A stretch of DNA of 64,000 nucleotides from Hyphococcus sp. GTDB lineage: Bacteria > Pseudomonadota > Alphaproteobacteria > Caulobacterales > Parvularculaceae. The position numbers and the translations under genes are program-made. How positions within the stretch are numbered: the first letter of the stretch is position 1; every line of letters begins with the position of its first letter. The notes below the pieces were generated by a model, which was not told the DNA's origin, did no database searches, and was given only the letters and a program-made list of their open reading frames with translations. Positions 9,737 through 19,469 of this stretch are shown piece after piece. The DNA is taken from contig JAJFGB010000006.1 of NCBI GenBank assembly GCA_021776335.1, positions 62,001 to 126,000 of the forward strand. The letters run 5' to 3'.

Positions 9737-11203
9737 CTATTCACGAGTCGTTGACATGCCTGCATTGTCAGGAGCCTCCACAGCAAAGCGCACCCCTTCG
9801 GGAGCCGTTTTGATGTGAATATCGCGCTGCGGGAACGGCACTTCGATATTGTGCTCTGCAAGCAGCTCCCAGATCGTTAACATTACTTCGCTTCGAATGT
9901 TTGATGTTCCATTGGCCGGGTCGCTGATCCAGAAACGCAAGTCGAAATTGATCGAGTTGTCTCCAAATTCAATAAGATTGCATCGCGGGGCCGGCGTTTT
10001 GATGACCCGGTCAACGGTCAGCGCAGCTTGCTCGCACATCTTTGCCAGCTCACGAAGATTTTTGGTGCTGTAAGAAACGCCAAACTCTGCATGCATTCGA
10101 ACAACCCGATCGGCGTGAGACCAGTTGACGACACCTTCTTCGATAAACCGGTCATTAGGCACAAGATGGTCCGTGCCATCTCGCGTTCTTATGGAAACAT
10201 ACCGCGCATTCATCTGGGTCACCCAGCCATAGGTATTACCGATCTCGATCACATCTCCGGGTTTGATTGATTTATCGGCAATGAGGGTAAAGCCGGCAAA
10301 AAAGTTCGACACGGTACGCTGCATGCCAAGTCCGATACCAAGCCCGACAGCACCGCCGAAAATAGCCAGTGTACCGAATGGGAATCCAACAATCTGCAAG
10401 GCCGCCACGAGCGCAACAATCGGCAGAAGAATATCAAGAATTTTCGACAACAGCGCCTTAAACGAAACAGTCAACTCATCAATCGCGTTAATGCGGCCTT
10501 TGACAGTATGACTGATAAAGCTGGCGCCCCAAAAAAGAACCCCGAACACGATCAGTGTTCTGATCAGGTCAAGTGCTGAAAATGTTTGACTGGCGCCTTC
10601 GTCATCTTTGCCAATGGGAATGGCAAATGCTTCCAGTTGGCGAACCACGTCGTCAAGGATGCCGAACGCATCGAGGGCCGCCAGCGGCCAGGCCACATAA
10701 AACGCAAATCGCGACCAGAAAGGAGACCTGATCACCAGGGTGACCAGCCGAATGGCAATCCACGCCGTCAGCAAGCTGACGCCAGCCGACACAAGCCCAG
10801 TAGAATTACCGAGCGCCTGTAAAATAATAACGCCGGTTTGCAATACGATATAAAGAGCAATTGGCGTCGCGAGATGCGCAAATGCGTTCGCGGCGCGCCG
10901 AATTATGCCGTAAGGCGCACGCGGTGCAATTTGTCCTTGTATAAACTTTCTCAATTGCGGGCCGAACAGCGCCGCCGGCGCCAGCGCAATCACCAATAGA
11001 GCCGCCTCTATGGCCGCACCAACCGTTAGCACCTGACCTTGCAGCATGCCGGCAAGCTCCGCGAGTTTCTCACGCACAGTGTCGGCGCCAACAAGCGTTT
11101 CCAACGTCGACCCATCGGGGTCGCCATTGTTTGGGGCGGGAGGCTGATTTTGTTCCTGGAGCATTTTATCTGTTTCAAAGTCGATTGTGGTTTTGTCTAA
11201 CAC
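9737..11203 (-). CDS. Mechanosensitive ion channel family protein (MscS)
   Basis: FGGAVGLGIGLGMQRTVSNFFAGFTLIADKSIKPGDVIEIGNTYGWVTQMNARYVSIRTRDGTDHLVPNDRFI. Confidence 0.95.
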   Translation of the reverse strand: MLDKTTIDFETDKMLQEQNQPPAPNNGDPDGSTLETLVGADTVREKLAELAGMLQGQVLTVGAAIEAALLVIALAPAALFGPQLRKFIQGQIAPRAPYGIIRRAANAFAHLATPIALYIVLQTGVIILQALGNSTGLVSAGVSLLTAWIAIRLVTLVIRSPFWSRFAFYVAWPLAALDAFGILDDVVRQLEAFAIPIGKDDEGASQTFSALDLIRTLIVFGVLFWGASFISHTVKGRINAIDELTVSFKALLSKILDILLPIVALVAALQIVGFPFGTLAIFGGAVGLGIGLGMQRTVSNFFAGFTLIADKSIKPGDVIEIGNTYGWVTQMNARYVSIRTRDGTDHLVPNDRFIEEGVVNWSHADRVVRMHAEFGVSYSTKNLRELAKMCEQAALTVDRVIKTPAPRCNLIEFGDNSINFDLRFWISDPANGTSNIRSEVMLTIWELLAEHNIEVPFPQRDIHIKTAPEGVRFAVEAPDNAGMSTTRE

Positions 11204-11283
11204 GCATCGCTATTTGGGCAAATCGAGACGCCCGTGTATTCCTCGATTTGTATCCTGATGATTGTTTTTTGCATTTTGACAAT

Positions 11284-12294
11284 TCAGGCTGTGCGTCTGG
11301 GCGCCCCGGGAAGACTCCCCGACATAACGGCGCCAGCTTGACGCCAATGGCCGCGCAAAAGCCGCCTTATCATCTGCACGACACCGCCGAGCATGAGTAA
11401 CGGCAGCACCACCGGACGCCATTTAAGCGCATAGAGCATGCGCGAGCGCGCCATATGATAGTCGGACATTGGTGACCGCTCGCCGGGCTGAACACGACTG
11501 CCCGCGGCAGCGCCATGGCGATGGTAAATGATCGCTGACGGGGCCCACACCGGCCGGCGAGTGGGGGCGCCACGACGCGTCCAGTCAGCTTCCTCATAAT
11601 AGAGAAAGAACCGCTCATCGAGACGGCCCGCGATATCCAGATAGTCTTTGCGAAACGCCATGGCAGCGCCAAGAGGGTAGCTTAATACCGCTTCCACGAC
11701 TTCGCGCGGTGGTGCCTCATTCATCGAACCTCCCGCGCCTATATTTTCACCCAGGAGCGTGAAGGCGTTGAGGCGAGCGCCCCCGAGAGCCTGAGCGCAA
11801 TTCGGGTTTTCATGACGAAACACGCTTGCGCCGCATAATCCCGCACTTTCATCAGCCAATCTCTCCACAAAAGCCGCCAGCGCGCCGGCGCCGATCAGCG
11901 CATCAGGATTGAGCAGTAAGTAAAAATCCGGATCCATCGTTTTTTGTAAAAAATCGATGCCAATATTACACCCCGCGGCGAAACCTTGGTTTTTCTCTCC
12001 GGCGATGACCGATATCTGAGCATCCCCAACCGACATGTGATGTGCGCCGATAAATCCAAATGTTACAGTCGAGGTTTCAGCAAATCTCGGCGCCGGATCT
12101 GCGCCCTGAGGCTGCAAACATTCGTGCCGGATCTCACCGCATGACACGCCTTTCAGGTAGTCAAGGGATTTGTCGGTAGATGCATTATCCACGATGACGA
12201 CGCGCGCCGTCGGGCTATCACCCACAGCGCTCAGGGCGGCGCTCAACGACAAAGGCGCGCAATTATAATTGACAATGACAATACCAAAATTCAT
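11284..12294 (-). CDS. Glycosyltransferase family 2 (rhamnosyltransferase-like)
   Basis: MNFGIVIVNYNCAPLSL...VVIVDNASTDKSLDYL...GFAAGCNIGID...LLLNPDALIG. Confidence 0.9.
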   Translation of the reverse strand: MNFGIVIVNYNCAPLSLSAALSAVGDSPTARVVIVDNASTDKSLDYLKGVSCGEIRHECLQPQGADPAPRFAETSTVTFGFIGAHHMSVGDAQISVIAGEKNQGFAAGCNIGIDFLQKTMDPDFYLLLNPDALIGAGALAAFVERLADESAGLCGASVFRHENPNCAQALGGARLNAFTLLGENIGAGGSMNEAPPREVVEAVLSYPLGAAMAFRKDYLDIAGRLDERFFLYYEEADWTRRGAPTRRPVWAPSAIIYHRHGAAAGSRVQPGERSPMSDYHMARSRMLYALKWRPVVLPLLMLGGVVQMIRRLLRGHWRQAGAVMSGSLPGAPRRTA

Positions 12295-12956
12295 GAGCCC
12301 TCTGCCAGGAACACGGCCCGCGCCGTTGGAGACAATGCACCCGTAAAGGCTTCCAGGAATGCGCTATGGACATCAAACACTGCATCGCTGGCGCCGGTTG
12401 ATGAAACGCGGATCAACGCGCCGTCGCTGACGCTGCGTAAACCGCGTTTGATATTCAAAATCTCATGGCCCGATACGTGACCAACATACGCATCGCCATC
12501 TCGCAGCAAATAGGACACTGCTTCGCGTCGTGTTGTGTTTTCAGTTTTCAGGCGGACAACTGGCGCCAAACCTTCTCCGACGTTGATCTGACCAATCTGC
12601 CGATTACTTATTGAAAATCCCTGCGCCACATAACAACTTTCCGGTCTGTGCAGACGGACTGAATCACCAAGCGGCGGGCCATAGGCGACAACCAGTGTGA
12701 TGACGCGTCCCGCCTGATCGCGATAGGCGCGATATGCAACCGCCTCGCCCGGCCCCAAATCGATCTCAGACGGCAATATGGCGGCGCCGAGCACAATCCG
12801 CGTCCAGTCGCCGAATTGATCAGGCAACATCGCTTCGATATCCGGCGCCGGCCTTGCAACAGGAGGGGGCGGCTGAACGACAGCCGCGGCGATCGCAACA
12901 ACGAAAATGATCGCGCTGACGAATGCCATTCTCGCCATCATACGCGGCGCTCCCAA
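12291..12956 (-). CDS. EpsI family exosortase-associated protein
   Basis: Signal/TM segment; ...VAYGPPLGDSVRLHRPESCYVAQGFSISNRQ (HxPExCY motif); directly follows the exosortase with overlap. Confidence 0.85.
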   Translation of the reverse strand: MGAPRMMARMAFVSAIIFVVAIAAAVVQPPPPVARPAPDIEAMLPDQFGDWTRIVLGAAILPSEIDLGPGEAVAYRAYRDQAGRVITLVVAYGPPLGDSVRLHRPESCYVAQGFSISNRQIGQINVGEGLAPVVRLKTENTTRREAVSYLLRDGDAYVGHVSGHEILNIKRGLRSVSDGALIRVSSTGASDAVFDVHSAFLEAFTGALSPTARAVFLAEGS

Positions 12957-13816
12957 AAAAATGCCGCCATAGCGTCCACGCCAAAAACACCAAGCAACGC
13001 CACAGCGAACATCATCAATCCAGCTGCTTCATGCAAATAGCTTTGGCCGGCGTCATATCCAAAATAATAGGTTATGAGCACCAACAAGCTGATGCGCACG
13101 ATATTCGCAACGATAGCGAGCGGTATCAGCGCCGCGACGACGGCCGCATTGGTCTTCCATGAGCGCCGCTTGGCGATATAGAGATAAACAGCGCCCACTG
13201 CCGTCAGAGCGATGAGTGAATTAAGCCCGGCGCATGCATCGGCGACCAACAGCTCATAGGAACCTGCGGAAATTACAGCGCCTGCATGGGCTATAGGCAA
13301 TCCCATTGCGAAGAGACCATCGCTAACGGATTCGGAAATCATCCGCTTGAGAGGCGCGGTCGCAGCATCAATAGCCCAGCCCGGCCATATGACGAGATAC
13401 AGCGTTAACAAAAGCGGAAACCATAATCTTTTTACGCCCGCAATACCGAACGCACAAAGAACAACCGCCAACGCTAAGATCGATTGCGAACCTGAAGACA
13501 GGATGTCGATCTGCCCGGTCCGACCCACAAAATACGCGGCTAACCCGGCGCCAAGAATACATAACCCCAACAAAAACTCATATCGGGCGGCAACCACGAA
13601 CGGCCGACTGTCAACAAGTCTGGCCCATGCGGCTCCGACACAGATCGCCATGATGAATGGCGCATGGCCGTTTTCCTCCCGCGCCCAGGCAGTCTGAGAA
13701 AATTCAACATAGATTGGCGCATATAACGACAACCATGCCGCGATAAGCATCAATGCAGGGGCGTAGATAGCCACCAATTTGGGTGTTGAAATCGGATCTG
13801 CGTTCGTGGTGTTCAT
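12938..13816 (-). CDS. Exosortase (Xrt family)
   Basis: Polytopic protein with catalytic Cys (VADACAGLNS), Arg (VANIVRIS) and His (LHEAAGLMMF) motifs; start set at MNTTNADPI. Confidence 0.9.
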   Translation of the reverse strand: MNTTNADPISTPKLVAIYAPALMLIAAWLSLYAPIYVEFSQTAWAREENGHAPFIMAICVGAAWARLVDSRPFVVAARYEFLLGLCILGAGLAAYFVGRTGQIDILSSGSQSILALAVVLCAFGIAGVKRLWFPLLLTLYLVIWPGWAIDAATAPLKRMISESVSDGLFAMGLPIAHAGAVISAGSYELLVADACAGLNSLIALTAVGAVYLYIAKRRSWKTNAAVVAALIPLAIVANIVRISLLVLITYYFGYDAGQSYLHEAAGLMMFAVALLGVFGVDAMAAFFWERRV

Positions 13817-13823
13817 AACAGCC

Positions 13824-14729
13824 TCACGCAGCCATTGCAGCGCCAATGATCTCGGCGCCGACGCCGCGCAGCACCGATCGCATCCGTTTAATGGTGTCCG
13901 CGCGGGTGTGGTCCTTGCGCGCCACGGTAATGACATGTTGCGTGGCCGCCCAGACAAACTCGACATCAGCTGCGCAGCCAAATGGCGTCGCCATCACAAT
14001 AACGATTTCATAGCTGTTGCGCGCCGTCTCCAACAGATCTTTAAATTCCTTCGCACCCAATATCGACTGCGGGTCACGCGTCGACGCGCCGGCGGGGAGA
14101 AGGTCCAATCCCTTTACCAGAGTAGCGCGGACGGCATCTGCGTAGCGCGCGTTACCAGCCACCACATCGGTGACGCCGGGCGCGCCCGGTTCACCGAACA
14201 TCTTCGCTAGTTTTGAATGGCGCAGATCAGCGTCAATGAGAACAACATGACGGCCAAGCTGAGCGAACGACGCCGCAAGATTGGCTGCGACATAGGCCGC
14301 CTCCACCTTTGCATCGACGGCAGTGATGGAAAGCAAACTGAGCTTGTCTCGCGCCGGGCCCGTGATCAGTCGTGTGCGCATCTGATTGAATTCTTCGGCT
14401 TCTTTGGAATAGGGATTTCGCAATACAACCAACGGCGCCGGGATGGAAACGGGCTCATTAGTTTCATGCAAAAAACCCAGTTGAACACCAAGTGCAAACT
14501 GCAAATCCCTCGGCGCAAGCATTCCAAGCCTGACGGCTGACCTTCCGAAGGGTTTGCCGGTTTTTGCCTGAAAAGCGCGTACCCGATCAACCTGGGCGGG
14601 ATCAAGACGCCCAAGGCGGATCAGGGTTTCACCAAGTTCATTCGATTGGTCGTCAGCAAACCGCGGCTGCAATTTCTTGGCAATTACTTTTTGCGCATGC
14701 TGCGGCGTCATAGGCGCTGTCAAACTCAT
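13824..14729 (-). CDS. CpsD/CapB (BY-kinase)-like protein with degenerate P-loop and an N-terminal MshEN/GspE-N-like region
   Basis: C-terminal: ITAVDAKVEAAYVAANLAASFAQLGRHVVLIDADLRHSKLAKMFG; N-terminal: LGETLIRLGRLDPAQVDRVRAFQAKTGKPFGRSAVRLGMLAPRDLQFALGVQLGF. Confidence 0.8.
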   Translation of the reverse strand: MSLTAPMTPQHAQKVIAKKLQPRFADDQSNELGETLIRLGRLDPAQVDRVRAFQAKTGKPFGRSAVRLGMLAPRDLQFALGVQLGFLHETNEPVSIPAPLVVLRNPYSKEAEEFNQMRTRLITGPARDKLSLLSITAVDAKVEAAYVAANLAASFAQLGRHVVLIDADLRHSKLAKMFGEPGAPGVTDVVAGNARYADAVRATLVKGLDLLPAGASTRDPQSILGAKEFKDLLETARNSYEIVIVMATPFGCAADVEFVWAATQHVITVARKDHTRADTIKRMRSVLRGVGAEIIGAAMAA

Positions 14730-16105
14730 TGAGCGCCTCCTGACGTTGCCGGCACTGTCAGTTTCGCGAGCACGGGTGCGCGCAGCAATTGCGCAAGCGC
14801 ATCTTCACCACGGATCCGACCCTCAACAAGTTCAACCGTCACAGCGGCAGCGCCGCCGAGGCCCAGGCCGGCAAAAATCCCTATCAAGATAATTATTGGC
14901 AGCGGCGGCGTCGTGGGGTGTTCCGCAGGAACAGCGCGCGCCAGTAGAAATAATTCAACGGAATCCACGCGCGACTGCAGCGCCTCCTGAAGCGACCGGG
15001 TCGCAACAAGGTCATATGTATCGCGACTCGCATCAACTTTTTTCTCTAACACGTCAAATTGCTGTTTGGTTTCCTGCAGATTGACGACAGTCCTTTTTTG
15101 ATCATCGACAGATGCGTTGAGTGACGCAACTCGACGCGCGGCGTATTCTGCGCGGTTCACCACTGCACGCATAATAGTCGCTTCCAAGGCGCGTTTTTCG
15201 TTTACCGCTTCAATATAGTCTGGATATTGTTCGCCATAGCGCTCACTGATGCGCTGAAGCTGAACCAGAACGACGCCAAGGCGCGACTGAGATTGGCGGC
15301 CGGCATGGGCATCTTGCGGCAACGGCAATGTCAGCAACTCAATATCCGATGCGGCGCGAGCCTGACGCAATAGTGATTGTGCTTCTGACAGGTCCGCACG
15401 CGCTTCGGCCAAACGCATCGTCACAGAAGCAAGCCCAACCTCTTCGCCTTCAAGACGTTGCGCACCAAGCGCCACAATCCCCGAGGTTTCTCGAAAAACC
15501 GTCAGCTCGCGCTGCGCGGCCTCCATATCCAACTCCAATGCATCCGTTTCTTCAGAAAAATTCACTGCATTGCGTGCAGCGCGACGCTGACGTTGGTTGA
15601 GCACGGTGCGCATATATGCGCTCGCAAATGCGTTCGTAATACGCGAGGCTTCCGATGCACTTTCGCTTCTGAATGATATCGTAATTGTGCCTGCATTTTC
15701 ATTTGGTTCGACGACGAGCTTCCGCAACATCTGGTCGGCCGCCCAGAGCCGGGCGTCGTTTCCAGAAACGACCTCTCCTCCCGTCTGCAAGCGCCATTCT
15801 GTTTCAAGGTCAGAAACGATGAAAACCCCTTCCGCCACGAGGGTGTCATACACTTGGAGAGCAACGTTTCGACTACCCGCCACCGCTGCCTGCTGACCAA
15901 GAAATTCAATCACGCGCAGACGTGGCTCAAACAGGCCGGTCAATGGGTTTTTCTGACGAGAATCAACCTGTATTCTTGCGGTTGATTTATATTCCGTTGG
16001 CGCGATGACCCCGGCGACCAAGGCGATCAACGCCGAGATCACGACTGCGGACACCACAAGAAACTTGCGCGCATTCAGAACAGCAATGAGCGCCAGAAGA
16101 CCCAT
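14726..16105 (-). CDS. Wzz/GumC-like polysaccharide chain-length/co-polymerase protein
   Basis: N- and C-terminal TMs, coiled-coil centre, YKSTARIQVDSRQKNPL and RAVPAEHPTTPPLPIIILIG proline-rich motif. Confidence 0.9.
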   Translation of the reverse strand: MGLLALIAVLNARKFLVVSAVVISALIALVAGVIAPTEYKSTARIQVDSRQKNPLTGLFEPRLRVIEFLGQQAAVAGSRNVALQVYDTLVAEGVFIVSDLETEWRLQTGGEVVSGNDARLWAADQMLRKLVVEPNENAGTITISFRSESASEASRITNAFASAYMRTVLNQRQRRAARNAVNFSEETDALELDMEAAQRELTVFRETSGIVALGAQRLEGEEVGLASVTMRLAEARADLSEAQSLLRQARAASDIELLTLPLPQDAHAGRQSQSRLGVVLVQLQRISERYGEQYPDYIEAVNEKRALEATIMRAVVNRAEYAARRVASLNASVDDQKRTVVNLQETKQQFDVLEKKVDASRDTYDLVATRSLQEALQSRVDSVELFLLARAVPAEHPTTPPLPIIILIGIFAGLGLGGAAAVTVELVEGRIRGEDALAQLLRAPVLAKLTVPATSGGAQ

Positions 16106-16981
16106 TTATCTTCCTTCACCTTCCGCGCCATTTGCGACGGGCGCCGCGGTCGCGCGAAAATAGGTAAGTGTTGATTTCTTTTTCAGGCTGGCGAGAATGT
16201 TTTCGGCGCGGGTTTGTGCAGATTGCCGCATCACAACACGCCGCGCCAATGCGAGCGCCTCTCTCATCGGAATCGGCGATGGCGTGATCGCATCAATTTT
16301 CATTATCTGCGTATCAATTTCGCCCGTGATGACAATGTTGTCATTGACGCCATATTGCGCAAGCTGACTACGCACCGCCTCTGGAAAAACATTAGAGGGT
16401 TGCGCCAACGGCGCTTCAGAAAAACGAATGTTGGATTTCTTCAATTGCTTCGATAAAGCTGCGAAGCTATTTGCTTCGTCGAATAGCGGCGTAAGCCTTT
16501 CCTGATCGAATGCATCACTCGGCATCGTCAACACAGAAAATGTATATATCCGTCGCTCTCTAAAAAGAGAGGGGTTTTGCGCTACAAAATCCTCGACCTC
16601 CTCCAGTGTCGGCTCCGGCGGCTGGGATACCGTCGTAATGTAAATATCTGCAAGGGCCTGCTCTCTCGCCATTGCCATCCGGCGCAACGCCTCGGGCCGA
16701 CGATGAATCTTTGCGGCGCGCGCCGCTGTAGTCAACAAAGCGCGATTTACGATGCTATCGAGGGCGATGCGTTCCGCGTTTACATCATTCGGCGACAGAC
16801 CAAGACGTGCTTGTTCGCTACGAAGGTCACTGATCGTGATTTCGCGCCCATCCAGCCTGGCGACGATTTGTGTTTTCCCACTCGCCGCGGTTTTCGATTC
16901 TGCGGCGAGTGTGGACGAATGAAATGAAGCGCACGCTATGATGCCAACCGTGCTGAGCACTACGAAACGCAAGCTGCGCAT
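16106..16981 (-). CDS. EpsD-like peptidyl-prolyl isomerase/SurA-N family protein
   Basis: Signal peptide; VARLDGREITISDLRSEQARLGLSPNDVNAERIALDSIVNRALLTTAARAAKI; located with Wzz and exosortase genes. Confidence 0.75.
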   Translation of the reverse strand: MRSLRFVVLSTVGIIACASFHSSTLAAESKTAASGKTQIVARLDGREITISDLRSEQARLGLSPNDVNAERIALDSIVNRALLTTAARAAKIHRRPEALRRMAMAREQALADIYITTVSQPPEPTLEEVEDFVAQNPSLFRERRIYTFSVLTMPSDAFDQERLTPLFDEANSFAALSKQLKKSNIRFSEAPLAQPSNVFPEAVRSQLAQYGVNDNIVITGEIDTQIMKIDAITPSPIPMREALALARRVVMRQSAQTRAENILASLKKKSTLTYFRATAAPVANGAEGEGR

Positions 16982-17024
16982 ATTACCTCTCCGATCCACC
17001 TTTGATCGGAGAACGCCGCTCCAG

Positions 17025-17903
17025 CTACAACATCGCCAACATTCGTCGCGCCCGCCAAAAGCGGATCCGCGTCAACACGCCCGCAGCAGCTGCTTTGTCC
17101 CGCACCCCTCTGATGCGTTTGCTGGACAAAATCCACGCTATATGCGGCACGGCTGATAACGCCGTTGCAACCGCAAGACCCACCCATCCCAGGCGGCGGG
17201 TCAAGCTACGCCCTCCGTAGCCATTCCAGCGCTCCAAAATAAGACGATCCCACTTATTCGTCAGATCTTCCCAGCTCCGGCGCGCCGGATGGCTTATGAT
17301 TGATGTATCGTTAAATGCTAAACGAAACCCTAGCGCGCGCGCGCGATGGCACCAGTCAGCGTCTTCTGCAACGCCGTTTTTAAACGGCCCGATAGCCATC
17401 GCGGCAGCACGCGTCGCAATCAAATTTGCAGTTACTGAAAAATGTTTACGGTTTATATAGATATGTTGACGAAATGCGAATACGCGCTCAAACGACTCAA
17501 CGGCGCTGGGCGCAGTTTCATTGGCCACCGTTACAACTACCTCACCGCCCGACAAATCACACTCAGTCAGCATATACACGCCATTTTCAAGCCAGCGTCG
17601 ATCAGCGACACAGTCTGCATCGATAAAAGCGAATACGTCCCCACGCGCAACCGCCATGCCTGCGTTACGCGCATGCGCCGCGCCGCGCGCTTCGACGGCA
17701 ACAAACCTGACGGATGGGTAGTCGCATTGCAGCTTGGTCAGATCACAAGGTGATCCATTGTCAGCAACGATGATTTCCATGCGCCCTTTCTCAATGGATT
17801 GAGACAGGACGCTTGAAAGGCACATCCTCAGCGCATCAGGCTGGTTAAAATGCGGAATGATGACGCTGAGTTCAGGCGCTTTCAATGAGTGATCTGAAGA
17901 CAT
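17025..17903 (-). CDS. Glycosyltransferase family 2
   Basis: LSVIIPHFNQPDALRMCLSSVLSQS...IIVADNGS...ARNAGMAVARGDVFAFIDADC. Confidence 0.92.
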   Translation of the reverse strand: MSSDHSLKAPELSVIIPHFNQPDALRMCLSSVLSQSIEKGRMEIIVADNGSPCDLTKLQCDYPSVRFVAVEARGAAHARNAGMAVARGDVFAFIDADCVADRRWLENGVYMLTECDLSGGEVVVTVANETAPSAVESFERVFAFRQHIYINRKHFSVTANLIATRAAAMAIGPFKNGVAEDADWCHRARALGFRLAFNDTSIISHPARRSWEDLTNKWDRLILERWNGYGGRSLTRRLGWVGLAVATALSAVPHIAWILSSKRIRGVRDKAAAAGVLTRIRFWRARRMLAML

Positions 17904-19176
17904 CGAGATAACGCTCTTTCTGACATTCCCATGAATAACGTGAAGCCAGCCGCTCGCGAGCCTTTGCCCCCATGGCGGCGCGTGTCGCCGGCGACTCGAT
18001 CAGGTTGGAAAGACACGCAGCAAGAGAGGCGGGATCGTTATTGACTGCATAAAAAGCCGAATCCCCGGCGATCTTCCTGCATTCTGCAAGGTCGAACATG
18101 ACAGATGGCAGACTGTAAGCCATGTATTCCATGATCTTGTTCATTGCGAGGCGGTCATTAAAGGAATTTTTGGGATCTGATCCAACCCCAATATCAGCCG
18201 TGGCAAAAGCGTTAGCCAGATCATCGCCATTTAGGAAACCGGCAAATGTAACGTGATCGCTGACGCCCAATTCGCTGGCGCGCGCCTCCATGAGCGATCG
18301 CTCCGGCCCCTCTCCTGCAACTAACAAGTGAAACCGGTCGCCGCCTGGTAAACCGCGCAGATTCAAAACCGCATCCAATAGCAAATCCAGTCCGTCTTGC
18401 GATCCGATAACGCCAACCCAAAAAACAAGAATCTCTTTTCCGGCTTTCAATCCTGGTGTTTTTTTACCTGGATTTAACCGTCCTAAATCAGGCGCCGAAT
18501 ATACGGTCAACGTATCTTCGGTTTTCTTCCCACCCGCATTAATTGCGTGAGCGCGGAAAGCCGCATTCGTTGCAATCGTCCGATCCGCAACTCTAAAGGT
18601 CATTTTTTCCGCCCAGCGCGCTATCCTCAGGAGGATGCCCGAGGCGGATCCCGTTTTTTGAACAAGCAATTCCGGCGTCAAGTCATGATGATCAAAGACG
18701 ATTTTGGCGCCGCCGAATTTCTTGGCAATCAAAGCGGGGGCGAAAAGAAAATCTGGCGGATTGCAAATCTGTACGACGTCGATATCGCGAACACCAAGCT
18801 GCAATAGGCGACAGCTTTCACAAAACAGGGCATTGGCGTATTCCAGCGCATATCCACCCATGTTACGCGCCTCGAACACCAGGGGATGACGGTAAACATC
18901 AATGCCCTCCAGAACCTCAAAAGCCGTACGATAAGAACCAACCTGTGGCGAGATGATGGAAACCCGCCAACCTTCTTCTTTCAAAGCGCGCGCCTGTTGC
19001 CACACTCTGCGGTCCGGCGGGACGGTCATGTTTTCGATGATGATTACGGCATGCGGCGACCGGTCGGACCGGCGACGCGCGCTCGGGCGCGATGAGGCTT
19101 CCGTCAACAGCGCGCTTTGTGCGGTTGCCACTTCTGGCGCAGCCAAACGCGGCGCATTAATATTGGTTTTTACCAA
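17872..19176 (-). CDS. Glycosyltransferase family 4
   Basis: IENMTVPPDRRVWQQARALKEEGWRVSIISP...FWVGVIGSQDGLDLLLDAV...FNDRLAMNKIMEYMAYSLPSVMFD. Confidence 0.92.
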   Translation of the reverse strand: MVKTNINAPRLAAPEVATAQSALLTEASSRPSARRRSDRSPHAVIIIENMTVPPDRRVWQQARALKEEGWRVSIISPQVGSYRTAFEVLEGIDVYRHPLVFEARNMGGYALEYANALFCESCRLLQLGVRDIDVVQICNPPDFLFAPALIAKKFGGAKIVFDHHDLTPELLVQKTGSASGILLRIARWAEKMTFRVADRTIATNAAFRAHAINAGGKKTEDTLTVYSAPDLGRLNPGKKTPGLKAGKEILVFWVGVIGSQDGLDLLLDAVLNLRGLPGGDRFHLLVAGEGPERSLMEARASELGVSDHVTFAGFLNGDDLANAFATADIGVGSDPKNSFNDRLAMNKIMEYMAYSLPSVMFDLAECRKIAGDSAFYAVNNDPASLAACLSNLIESPATRAAMGAKARERLASRYSWECQKERYLDVFRSLIESA

Positions 19177-19469
19177 CTGCTTTAAGCCTGGGTTAATTCT
19201 ACCCGTCGAAGAACGCCCATTGCAGCATTAGAAACTTTCAAAGTGCTGAACCAAACAAAAAAAACTTTGGAGAAAGTGTAACGCCGGCCGATGCCGCTTT
19301 TGCGAGGGGCGTTGATTCCGATTGTTCTTGGTGCGTTGGTTGACGCGACGCCTTACGGCGCTGCGTCGGCATCTATGCTTGCGCTAAAACTTGGCGCAAC
19401 ACGCACAACAATTTAAGTTTGTAGTTTTCATGCTCAGAATATTAAACGGCGTCTACAAAAGCGCGCAGT

